12,243 nucleotides of DNA from an uncultured Atopostipes sp. (lineage in GTDB: Bacteria > Bacillota > Bacilli > Lactobacillales > Carnobacteriaceae_A), in NCBI GenBank assembly GCA_947296835.1, contig CAMYQS010000020.1, positions 1 through 12,243 of the forward strand, in the 5' to 3' direction. The position numbers and the translations under genes are program-made. Positions within the stretch are counted from its first letter, which is position 1; each line of letters starts with the position of its first letter. Shown piece by piece: positions 7,066 through 12,243 of the stretch. The notes below the pieces were generated by a model. That model was not told the origin of the DNA, did no database searches, and saw nothing but the letters and a program-made list of their open reading frames with translations.

Positions 7066-7089
7066 TGTGGAACATAAAAATGTTTCACA
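7066..7089. repeat. Inverted repeat at the presumed transcript start of the rsmG operon; everted parS-like half-sites
   Basis: TGTGGAACAT and ATGTTTCACA form 10-base arms with one mismatch around AAAA. The arms contain GTGGAACA and TGTTTCAC, each an exact half of the parS consensus (TGTTNCACGTGAAACA), but facing the opposite way from a real parS. It sits just downstream of the -10 at 7095-7100, where a repressor would block transcription or the RNA would fold as a leader hairpin. Confidence 0.5.
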
Positions 7090-7094
7090 TAGTT

Positions 7095-7124
7095 AGTATA
7101 ACTTTACTAGAAATCGCATACGAA
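7095..7124 (-). promoter_or_regulatory. Probable promoter of the rsmG-parAB operon
   Basis: TATACT (7095-7100, minus strand) is a good -10; the only -35 at the right distance is weak (TTCGTA, 18-base spacer, 7119-7124). It is about 55 bases upstream of the rsmG ATG, with the inverted repeat 7066-7089 between them. Confidence 0.5.
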
Positions 7125-7207
7125 TTCAATGCTCGAAGCTATTATTTTTATTCTTATTTAATTCGCTGCATTCCGCATGATATCTAGGGTTTGTATTTCA
7201 TGGTCGC

Positions 7208-7245
7208 AAAAAAACATACCCTACTTTTTACCATGTAGAATATGC
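7208..7245 (-). terminator. Rho-independent terminator of the deacetylase gene
   Basis: On the minus strand CATATTCTAC pairs with GTAGGGTATG (10 bp, two G-U pairs) over a 10-base loop and runs into seven Ts. It begins 15 bases after the stop codon at 7260. It is also the boundary that isolates the rsmG operon from the upstream gene. Confidence 0.82.
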
Positions 7246-7259
7246 TTTGTTTTTTCTGT

Positions 7260-8015
7260 TTAAATGTCTGCGTAAGTGACTAATTCGATTTCTTTATCTG
7301 TCCGAAGTTGGTCCGCGAATGGTGAATCAATTAATAACTGAGTTTGATAAATGCGCGGTTCTATAAAGGATGATGTTTCATACAACAGTTGGTCAGTGTA
7401 GCCAACGTGGCATTTAATTTCAGCCGATTCTTTTTCTTTAATCTTCTGGATTAAATTCTCTAAGAAGAATTTTTCATCCCCATGTTCTAAAAGATGAACG
7501 GTATCAAATGCGGGTTCAAAATATTCAGGTGCTCGATGTGGTCGGTCTGACTCAAAATTCCCACGCACTGCTAATTTGTATTTGTCTGCTAAATCCATAA
7601 AGACCTCTAAGTGATGGTCATTGAAATAGCTCGCATTATGATGGCAGTTTAGATGGTTTGGGTAAAGACCCGCGTCGATGACACGTTTAATCTGTGTATT
7701 CCACTCTTTGTATACGTCGTCAGTATCTGCGATAACATGCCCTTTTCGATAAGCATCGGGTCGGTAGAAGTTCCCCATTTCATCCACTAATGAAGGGACG
7801 TCCTTACGTAAAGGCTGCAGCGATGTGATATTTAGGTGAATTCCTAGTCCTAGATTCGGATGCTCTTTCGCGAGTTGGATCGCATGGTCAAAACTCGATG
7901 TATTCGTCAGCATAGAAGCCGATGTTAAAATGCCTTCCTGATATGCATCGATGACCGCATAATTCACTGATCGGCTGTATCCATAATCATCTGAATTAAT
8001 AATCAGCTTTGTCAT
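7260..8015 (-). CDS. YdjC/ChbG-family carbohydrate deacetylase
   Basis: The 251-residue protein belongs to the YdjC/ChbG family of metal-dependent deacetylases acting on N-acetylated oligosaccharides such as diacetylchitobiose. Visible signatures are LIINSDDYG near the N-terminus (D9, D10: catalytic and metal-binding Asp), LGIHLNIT (H60) and HLNCHHN (H125), the expected metal ligands. There is no signal peptide, so it is cytoplasmic. The start at 8015 (MTKLII) is preferred because GGAGGG lies five bases before it; a longer in-frame ATG at 8033 would place that ribosome binding site inside the coding region. No chitobiose phosphotransferase or glycosidase gene is adjacent, so the substrate is open; it is divergent from an AEC transporter gene. 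Family confident, exact substrate not. Confidence 0.9.
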   Translation of the reverse strand: MTKLIINSDDYGYSRSVNYAVIDAYQEGILTSASMLTNTSSFDHAIQLAKEHPNLGLGIHLNITSLQPLRKDVPSLVDEMGNFYRPDAYRKGHVIADTDDVYKEWNTQIKRVIDAGLYPNHLNCHHNASYFNDHHLEVFMDLADKYKLAVRGNFESDRPHRAPEYFEPAFDTVHLLEHGDEKFFLENLIQKIKEKESAEIKCHVGYTDQLLYETSSFIEPRIYQTQLLIDSPFADQLRTDKEIELVTYADI

Positions 8016-8046
8016 AATTTCCCTCCATTTCAAATTTTGCTCTTCT

Positions 8047-8055
8047 ATTATACCA
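8047..8055 (-). promoter_or_regulatory. Extended -10 promoter of the deacetylase gene
   Basis: TGGTATAAT on the minus strand (8047-8055) is a consensus extended -10, 31 bases upstream of the chosen ATG. The -35 region has only ATGAAG at 17 bases, a weak match. Confidence 0.7.
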
Positions 8056-8107
8056 TTATTTGTATCTCACTTCATTGATTTGAACGGATTTGTTTCGATG
8101 ACTCTAT

Positions 8108-8136
8108 TTGTTAGAAGGGGCGAATTTTGCTATGAT
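8108..8136 (+). promoter_or_regulatory. Promoter of the AEC transporter gene
   Basis: TTGTTA (8108-8113), a 17-base spacer ending in TGC, and TATGAT (8131-8136) make a strong sigma-A type promoter with an extended -10. It gives a leader of about 65 bases. It faces away from the deacetylase promoter. Confidence 0.75.
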
Positions 8137-8138
8137 AA

Positions 8139-8152
8139 CAAGTGTAAACTTG
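8139..8152. promoter_or_regulatory. Possible operator at the AEC transcript start
   Basis: CAAGT-GTAA-ACTTG is a perfect inverted repeat placed at about +1 to +12 of the AEC promoter. The position fits a repressor site, but five-base arms are short and may be chance. Confidence 0.35.
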
Positions 8153-8207
8153 ATGTTTAGTGAGGGTAAAAAGACTTATTTTCTGAAATATATTTATAGT
8201 AGATGGG

Positions 8208-9131
8208 ATGATACGATTGGATCAGTTTTTTCAAATGCTCGACTTGCAATTAACCTTTTTATTGAATTTAATGATTGGTGTTTTTGCTTATAAAACTAAA
8301 ATGATTACCGACGAAAACAGACCGCATTTTATTAGTTTGGTGTTAAATATTTTCTTGCCAGCAATGGTGTTTAACTCCTTCAGAAACTTAACGACTGAAT
8401 TATTAAAAACGGGACTTATTGTATTTATTGCTTCTTTTATTATTTATACGCTGACCTATTTTGTAGGTGCAGTCTTTTTCCGTGATTTTGAAGATAAGAA
8501 AAAGCGTGTTTTACATTATGCTACACTCGTGAATAACGTTGGATTCGCTGGTCAACCGCTATCTGCCGATATGTTTGGTGATATTGGTACGATTTATGCA
8601 TCGATTTATTTAGTCCCTCATCGTATCTTTATGTGGACAGTTGGTATTTCGGTACTTTCTACAGATGCGACAACCAATATGAAATCAGCCTTTGGTAAGT
8701 TAATCCGTAACCCTTCGATTATTGCCTTAATCTTAGGTTTGATTCGTGGGATTTTACAAATTCCGCTGCCACAGTTTATTGATCGCACCATGGGTCAATT
8801 GAGTGGGACTGTATCGCCATTAGCTGCTATTATGATTGGTTCGATTATTGCAACACTCGATTTAAACTCACTATTTGAAAAAGGCGTATTACGTTTTACT
8901 TTTATTCGTTTAATTGCGATTCCGCTAACGGTACTAATGGTTTGTAGGGCTATTGGAATCAGTGGACCGATTGCAGGTGTGTTAACGATTATGACCGCGA
9001 TGCCTGCCGGAACAACCACGGCTTTATTAGCCGATAGTTATGGCTTAGATGAACAATTAGCTTCAAAAACGATTTTCGTCTCCACGGTGCTATCTGTCAT
9101 TACTGTTCCAACATTGATGTTATTCCTATAA
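8208..9131 (+). CDS. AEC (auxin efflux carrier) family transporter
   Basis: The 307-residue, almost wholly hydrophobic protein has the ~10-helix, two-half layout of the AEC/BART superfamily. Typical stretches are LVLNIFLPAMVFNSF (helix 2, conserved Pro), NNVGFAGQPLSADMFG in the middle, and the C-terminal GVLTIMTAMPAGTTTALLADSYG with GLDEQLASKTIFVSTVLSVITVP, split here as the usual last-helix region. Bacterial members export or exchange small carboxylates such as malate; the substrate cannot be read from sequence. The start is uncertain: ATG 8208 has little ribosome binding site, and TTG 8217 or ATG 8235 are alternatives. It has a strong promoter and is followed after 20 bases by the frameshifted small membrane ORF, which may be co-transcribed. 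Confidence 0.9.
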   Translation: MIRLDQFFQMLDLQLTFLLNLMIGVFAYKTKMITDENRPHFISLVLNIFLPAMVFNSFRNLTTELLKTGLIVFIASFIIYTLTYFVGAVFFRDFEDKKKRVLHYATLVNNVGFAGQPLSADMFGDIGTIYASIYLVPHRIFMWTVGISVLSTDATTNMKSAFGKLIRNPSIIALILGLIRGILQIPLPQFIDRTMGQLSGTVSPLAAIMIGSIIATLDLNSLFEKGVLRFTFIRLIAIPLTVLMVCRAIGISGPIAGVLTIMTAMPAGTTTALLADSYGLDEQLASKTIFVSTVLSVITVPTLMLFL

Positions 9132-9151
9132 AATATAGAGGAGTTTTTTAC

Positions 9152-9321
9152 TTGAAAAAAAAGTTGCTTACTTTACCGTTATAATACTATTAATTTTGAG
9201 CTTTACTGTTGTAACAATAAACTATGATTTAAACCCCTTCCTCCTATTTCTAGCATTATTGGGACTGGGTTTCATTTCACAATGGGCTTTTAAGCGGTTT
9301 TTGGAAGATTCACATTATTAG
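9152..9321 (+). pseudogene. Small membrane-protein ORF out of frame after an A8 tract (frameshifted or slippage-dependent)
   Basis: AGAGGAG (9137-9143) is followed after 8 bases by TTG AAA AAA AAG..., which reads only ten codons to a TAA at 9182. In the frame one base away, coding continues unbroken from the A tract to TAG at 9319-9321, giving VAYFTVIILLILSF, then NPFLLFLALLGLGF and SQWAFKRFLEDSHY: two hydrophobic helices and a polar tail. That frame has no ATG, GTG or TTG between its upstream stop (9136) and the helix-coding part. Nine As instead of eight would restore a 56-residue protein MKKKVAYF.... So this is a one-base deletion, a sequencing error in a homopolymer, or a gene expressed by slippage on A8. 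I do not recognise a family. It lies 20 bases after the AEC gene on the same strand. Confidence 0.7.
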
Positions 9322-9345
9322 AATAAAATGAACAAATTTAAACAG

Positions 9346-9369
9346 TTATACATTTACACTTTTACACTA
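9346..9369 (+). repeat. Three tandem octamers upstream of the EAL-GGDEF promoter
   Basis: TTATACAT, TTACACTT and TTACACTA follow one another directly, ending about 30 bases before the -10 element. The last two share a perfect 8-base tandem repeat (TTTACACT twice, 9353-9368). The position suits an activator or other regulator, but in A/T-rich DNA chance is possible. Confidence 0.4.
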
Positions 9370-9396
9370 TTTTGTTTATCCCTTTTTGTATTCTTA

Positions 9397-9405
9397 TGGT
9401 ATAAT
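9397..9405 (+). promoter_or_regulatory. Extended -10 promoter of the EAL-CBS-GGDEF gene
   Basis: TGGTATAAT is a full-consensus extended -10; no clear -35 is seen at 16-18 bases. Transcripts starting near 9412 would have a leader of about 160 bases before the ATG at 9574. The leader has the small stem GTGTA-CAA-TACAC (9431-9443) and a direct repeat of ACGAATGA (9473, 9492), but no c-di-GMP riboswitch signature. Confidence 0.65.
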
Positions 9406-9573
9406 GTCTAGAGAATTGTTTTCTGATAAAGTGTACAATACACGACGTTGATGATTGAAGTTGCTCGCTGATACGAATGACCAGCAAAATAACGAATGAT
9501 TAAGATATTATTAGAGACAAGATCGTCTGAGTAGAAAATGCCACACTGAATTATGGGAATCGTGAGGGGAAAA

Positions 9574-11313
9574 ATGAAGAATCGAATTAGCCTTTTAGAT
9601 CAAATTATTAAGGAACAGAGAGTTGGTATTGTATTTCAACCAATCATCTCTTTAAAAAATGGTGATGTTTTGGGGTATGAAGCATTGAGTCGAACCCCTT
9701 CCGAGTACGATTTTGAGAATATCGAGGACGTATTTTCTTTGGCGAAGGAGCATGACCGTCTCTGGGAATTAGAACAACTAGCCCGGATGAAAACGCTTCA
9801 ATCGGCACGAAGCTTTTTAGTGCCGCCTTTTAACAAGAAGTTGTTTATGAATGTCAGCTCGCATGTGATGAAGTACGAGAAATTCCACACTGAAATGACG
9901 GAGTTTTTCTTGAGAGAGTTTCGTATCTCACCACGCAATATTATTTTTGAAGTCACAGAACAAAGCATGATTGATGACATGCAAGGTTTCCAGTCAACCA
10001 TAAGTCAATATAAGAGTGACAATTTTAGCCTGGCCATTGATGACGCGGGTGTAGAGTATGCTGGCTTAAATGCGATTACCGACTTCAACCCAAACTATAT
10101 TAAAATTGATATGAAATTAATCCGTAACATTCAGGAGCATTCTCTACAAGGCGCAATTGTTAAGGGGATGGTTGAGTTTTCGAAAGTCGCGAATGTTTCT
10201 CTGATTGCTGAAGGTGTCGAAACTTACGAGGAGTTAGAGACCATCACGCGCATGGGCGTTCAGTACGCTCAAGGCTATTATATTCAAAAACCACATCATA
10301 AAATTCAGCCACTCGAAGCTAAATTAATCCAAGATATTTTAGATATTCGTACGATGATGATTCAAGAAGAACGTAACCGCGCACAGACTATACCAGTTGA
10401 ACAGTTATCTTTTCCAACGCAAACGATTTCATCAGATGCACTGACGATTGATGCTTATGAAATTATGAACCGAGATGTAGACTGTTATGGTTTAACGATT
10501 ATAGAAGACGGCAAACCAATTGGGATTGTGACGAAGAAAAGTATGTCGTTGACATTAAGTGGGCGCTACGGTTTCACACTTTACCAAAACAAACCCATTT
10601 CAAAGATTATGGATCAGGATTTTTTGATGGTTGATTACCGCATGCCTATTAGTGTTGTGGCGGACCTTGCGATGGATCGACCACAGGATAAGCTATATGA
10701 CTTTGTGGTGGTGACGAAAGGTGATCAATACCACGGAAGTGTGACGATTAAGCGGATGTTACAAAAAGTAACGGAATTAGAAGTATCTTCTGCTAAACAG
10801 CAAAACCCATTAACAGGCTTACCTGGTAACATTGCGATTGAACATCGATTGAATCACATGTTGAAAAAGAAACAAGACTTCAGCGCGGTCTATCTTGATA
10901 TCGATAACTTCAAGCCATATAATGACGTTTATGGATTTGAAACAGGCGATTTAATTATTAAACTGCTTGCGAAATTAATCGAAGACCTTGTCCCAAGCGA
11001 CCAATTCGTGGGACACATTGGTGGAGATGACTTTATCGTCTTGTACGATCACCATATCCATCCGCAGCAATTCGAACATTTAATCGAAACATTTGAAAAT
11101 GAAGTTCTTAAATTTTATAGTCCTGAAGACCGTCAACAAGGTTATATTACTGCACAAACACGGAATGGCGATGTTGAACACTTTCCTCTTATCTCGGTTA
11201 CTGCGGTAGCGGTGGATAACTCGGAATTTGAATATAAAACATCAAGAGCCATTTCAAAAGACTTGGCTGACCTTAAAAACAAAGCAAAACTAGAAAAACT
11301 ACGAATATTTTAA
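9574..11313 (+). CDS. EAL - CBS pair - GGDEF c-di-GMP signalling protein
   Basis: This 579-residue protein has no transmembrane segment or signal peptide. Domain order: EAL phosphodiesterase (about 10-245), two CBS repeats (about 280-400), GGDEF (about 405-579). The EAL domain keeps E36 of YEALSR, N93, E126 in FEVTE, D156-D157, K177 in IKID, E213 in AEGVET and Q234 in QGYY, so c-di-GMP hydrolysis is plausible. Its loop-6 motif is IDDAGVEYAG, diverged from DDFGTGYSS. The GGDEF domain has LDIDNFKPYND (441-451) and GGDDF (483-487), an accepted variant, but no RxxD inhibitory site before it. The CBS pair may sense adenine nucleotides. The ATG at 9574 is preferred over 9553 because GAGGGG lies just before it. 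It is transcribed alone, from its own promoter to its own terminator. Whether it makes, degrades or only binds c-di-GMP is not decidable here. Confidence 0.94.
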   Translation: MKNRISLLDQIIKEQRVGIVFQPIISLKNGDVLGYEALSRTPSEYDFENIEDVFSLAKEHDRLWELEQLARMKTLQSARSFLVPPFNKKLFMNVSSHVMKYEKFHTEMTEFFLREFRISPRNIIFEVTEQSMIDDMQGFQSTISQYKSDNFSLAIDDAGVEYAGLNAITDFNPNYIKIDMKLIRNIQEHSLQGAIVKGMVEFSKVANVSLIAEGVETYEELETITRMGVQYAQGYYIQKPHHKIQPLEAKLIQDILDIRTMMIQEERNRAQTIPVEQLSFPTQTISSDALTIDAYEIMNRDVDCYGLTIIEDGKPIGIVTKKSMSLTLSGRYGFTLYQNKPISKIMDQDFLMVDYRMPISVVADLAMDRPQDKLYDFVVVTKGDQYHGSVTIKRMLQKVTELEVSSAKQQNPLTGLPGNIAIEHRLNHMLKKKQDFSAVYLDIDNFKPYNDVYGFETGDLIIKLLAKLIEDLVPSDQFVGHIGGDDFIVLYDHHIHPQQFEHLIETFENEVLKFYSPEDRQQGYITAQTRNGDVEHFPLISVTAVAVDNSEFEYKTSRAISKDLADLKNKAKLEKLRIF

Positions 11314-11320
11314 GAGAGTA

Positions 11321-11359
11321 CGGCAAGAACGGTTTATCGTTCTTGTCGTTTTTTGTTTT
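11321..11359 (+). terminator. Rho-independent terminator of the EAL-GGDEF gene
   Basis: CGGCAAGAACG pairs with CGTTCTTGTCG (11 bp, one G-U) over a 6-base loop, followed by TTTTTTGTTTT. It begins seven bases after the stop codon. Confidence 0.93.
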
Positions 11360-11410
11360 AATTAGAAGTGTGAGAGTCCTCAAAATTATAGAAGGTGGAC
11401 CTTGACCGGT

Positions 11411-11567
11411 TACCCACCAGCTAATTCACTTTTGCTGGTGGGTCAGAGCACTCACCAAACAGGTAAACCGTTTTGCTGGTGGGTCAGAGCACCCACCAAA
11501 CAGCTAAACCGTTTTGCTGGTGGGTCAGAGCCACCACCAAACAGCTAACCCGTTTTGCTGGTGAGTC
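11411..11567. repeat. 41-bp tandem repeat array with internal hairpin
   Basis: Three full units start at 11430, 11471 and 11512, exactly 41 bases apart, each opening TTTTGCTGGTGGGTCAGAGC. A partial fourth starts at 11553 and a 3'-half unit precedes the array (11411-11429). Units 1 and 2 differ at two positions; unit 3 has a CA/AC swap and one more change. Each unit holds GGTGGGT...ACCCACC, a 7-bp stem with CAGAGC as loop (with a G-U pair in unit 1 and partly broken in unit 3). A second, 10-bp stem pairs the leading half unit (11412-11421) with unit 1 (11434-11443). It lies in the 445-base gap 11314-11758 between converging genes, where no credible gene is seen; minus-strand open frames here only read through repeats. 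Confidence 0.88.
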
Positions 11568-11584
11568 TTGACCTGTTTTGGCAC

Positions 11585-11675
11585 AACATGCGACAAAAGT
11601 GGGGGGCTCTGTCGCATGTTGGGGGGGACATGCGATAAAAGCAGACGATCTTATCCGATGTAACAAAATTAAACT
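11585..11675. repeat. Pair of related ACATGCGA hairpins (REP-like)
   Basis: AACATGCGACA (11585-11595) pairs perfectly with TGTCGCATGTT (11610-11620) over a 14-base loop holding six Gs. After seven more Gs a sister sequence ACATGCGATAAAA (11628) pairs imperfectly with TTATCCGATGT (11651-11661). The two share ACATGCGAYAAAA. There is no T-tract, so these are not ordinary terminators. They follow directly on the 41-bp tandem array. They look like repetitive palindromic elements. Confidence 0.6.
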
Positions 11676-11690
11676 GGACAACAATTCTAT

Positions 11691-11740
11691 CAAAAAATCT
11701 CCAGTATAAGTTGGCATTCCACCATCTGTACACTGGAGAT
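11691..11740 (-). terminator. Rho-independent terminator of the esterase gene
   Basis: On the minus strand ATCTCCAGTGTA pairs with TATACTGGAGAT (12 bp, one G-U) around 20 bases that can form a small inner stem, then runs into TTTTTTG. It is 18 bases after the stop codon at 11759. Confidence 0.82.
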
Positions 11741-11758
11741 TCATTTGTTTTATTTAAA

Positions 11759-12243
11759 TTATTTTAACGCGTCTAACCATTGTTTACCTGCGATTAGGTT
11801 TTTCTCGTTAATTTCATGCGAGTTTACCCAAACTTGGTCTACTTTCGCGCCACGTGATTCAAAAATATCAATCACACGATCACTTTCATATTTAGGAACG
11901 ATTGGGTCATTTTCACCCATCGATAGTAGAACTTTTACATCCGATAAGTCTGGACCTTCTGATAAATCAACTGGATACATTGGTGCATATAGCATACCTT
12001 TGTTAATTTTCGAATCTTCTAGCAACATCATGTTGATCCCAATGTTTGATCCGTTTGAGAAGCCGAATAGTACGACGTCTTCTAATTCGAAGTTATACTC
12101 TTTGGCCTTCTCTACGATAAATTGGTATAGCTCTTTACCACGCGTCATTAAGTCTTCAACGTCGTATTGTCCTTCTCCATGGCGTTTGAAGTAACGGTTC
12201 ATACCATTTTCAGAAACGTTCCCTCGGATACTGAGAACGGTAG
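11759..12243 (-). CDS. Alpha/beta-hydrolase carboxylesterase (MhqD-like), 5' end cut by window edge
   Basis: The reading frame is open to the right edge; 13 codons upstream of the first visible ATG (12202) still read as this family (TVLSIRGNVSENGMNRYFKR), so 12202 is not the start. About 161 residues are visible of an expected ~200. The nucleophile motif is GFSNGSN, the acidic residue lies in MGENDPIVP, and the His in NSHEIN, in the order Ser-Asp-His of alpha/beta hydrolases. The SIRGNV and ENGM stretches are typical of the predicted phospholipase/carboxylesterase group that includes B. subtilis MhqD, often found with quinone-detoxifying dioxygenases. Whether such a partner lies beyond the window is unknown. 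It converges on the EAL-GGDEF gene across the repeat region. Confidence 0.87.
   Translation of the reverse strand, partial: TVLSIRGNVSENGMNRYFKRHGEGQYDVEDLMTRGKELYQFIVEKAKEYNFELEDVVLFGFSNGSNIGINMMLLEDSKINKGMLYAPMYPVDLSEGPDLSDVKVLLSMGENDPIVPKYESDRVIDIFESRGAKVDQVWVNSHEINEKNLIAGKQWLDALK

Noticed and set aside
7066..7089. Canonical parS site
   Set aside because: The two half-sites point away from each other and lack the central CACGTG, so it is kept only as an unusual repeat.
8016..8033. Upstream ATG at 8033 as deacetylase start
   Set aside because: It would translate through the GGAGGG ribosome binding site and add MKWREI ahead of the family's usual N-terminus.
8108..8293. Plus-strand 61-codon frame upstream of the AEC gene
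   Set aside because: Its TTG start coincides with the -35 element and it overlaps the start of the transporter in another frame; treated as chance.
9406..9573. c-di-GMP riboswitch in the leader of the EAL-GGDEF gene
   Set aside because: The conserved GGTCACGCACAGGGCAAACC-like core of class I is absent, and no class II pattern was recognised.
9553..9573. Upstream ATG at 9553 as start of the EAL-GGDEF protein
   Set aside because: It has no ribosome binding site, and the GTGAGGGG signal lies inside its first codons, serving the ATG at 9574.
11411..11567. CRISPR array
   Set aside because: The 41-base units are directly adjacent with no unique spacers, and there is no cas gene; it is a plain tandem repeat.
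11484..11744. Minus-strand open frames of 86 and 62 codons
   Set aside because: They run through the tandem repeat, G runs and the esterase terminator, have no ribosome binding site support and show Cys/Trp-rich, protein-unlike composition.

Overview
The window looks like chromosomal DNA from a low-GC Gram-positive bacterium. The most informative block is a minus-strand run rsmG-parA-parB-DUF951-ychF-DUF1129. A DUF1129 membrane protein next to ychF and the parAB/rsmG cluster is typical of Lactobacillales. Strong AGGAGG-type ribosome binding sites and extended -10 (TGG/TGC + TATAAT-like) promoters fit this. A large EAL-CBS-GGDEF protein points, as an inference only, to a c-di-GMP-using and possibly motile or environmental group such as Carnobacteriaceae. 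No phage, transposase, CRISPR or resistance gene is visible.

Layout. At 1-708 (minus) there is an NRDE/TANGO2-family gene, cut by the window edge and using a GTG start. It is divergent from ogt (811-1341, plus), a methylated-DNA repair methyltransferase. The 320-base gap between ogt and the converging CPBP protease gene holds a dense array of hairpins (1371-1594) ending in a terminator-like stem. From 7040 down to 1662 everything is on the minus strand. A six-gene operon for 16S rRNA methylation (rsmG), chromosome partition (parA, parB), a small zinc-ribbon-like protein (DUF951), the ribosome-associated ATPase YchF and a DUF1129 membrane protein ends in a strong terminator. It is followed by a separately terminated CPBP membrane protease.

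From 7260 to 9321 a YdjC/ChbG-type carbohydrate deacetylase (minus) is divergent from an AEC-family transporter (plus). The transporter is followed by a small membrane-protein ORF that is out of frame after an eight-A tract, so it is either a frameshifted pseudogene or a slippage-dependent gene. At 9574-11313 lies a c-di-GMP signalling protein (EAL, CBS pair, GGDEF). It is preceded by a well-formed promoter, three octamer repeats and a long leader, and followed by a strong terminator.

The 445-base gap at 11314-11758, again between converging genes, holds a 41-bp tandem repeat with an internal hairpin and then two related ACATGCGA hairpins. The window ends in the 3' part of an MhqD-like carboxylesterase gene (minus).

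The parts most worth a second look are the A8 frameshift, the two hairpin-rich convergent intergenic regions, and an everted pair of parS-like half-sites at the presumed start of the rsmG-parAB operon transcript. No complete new multi-gene system was recognised.
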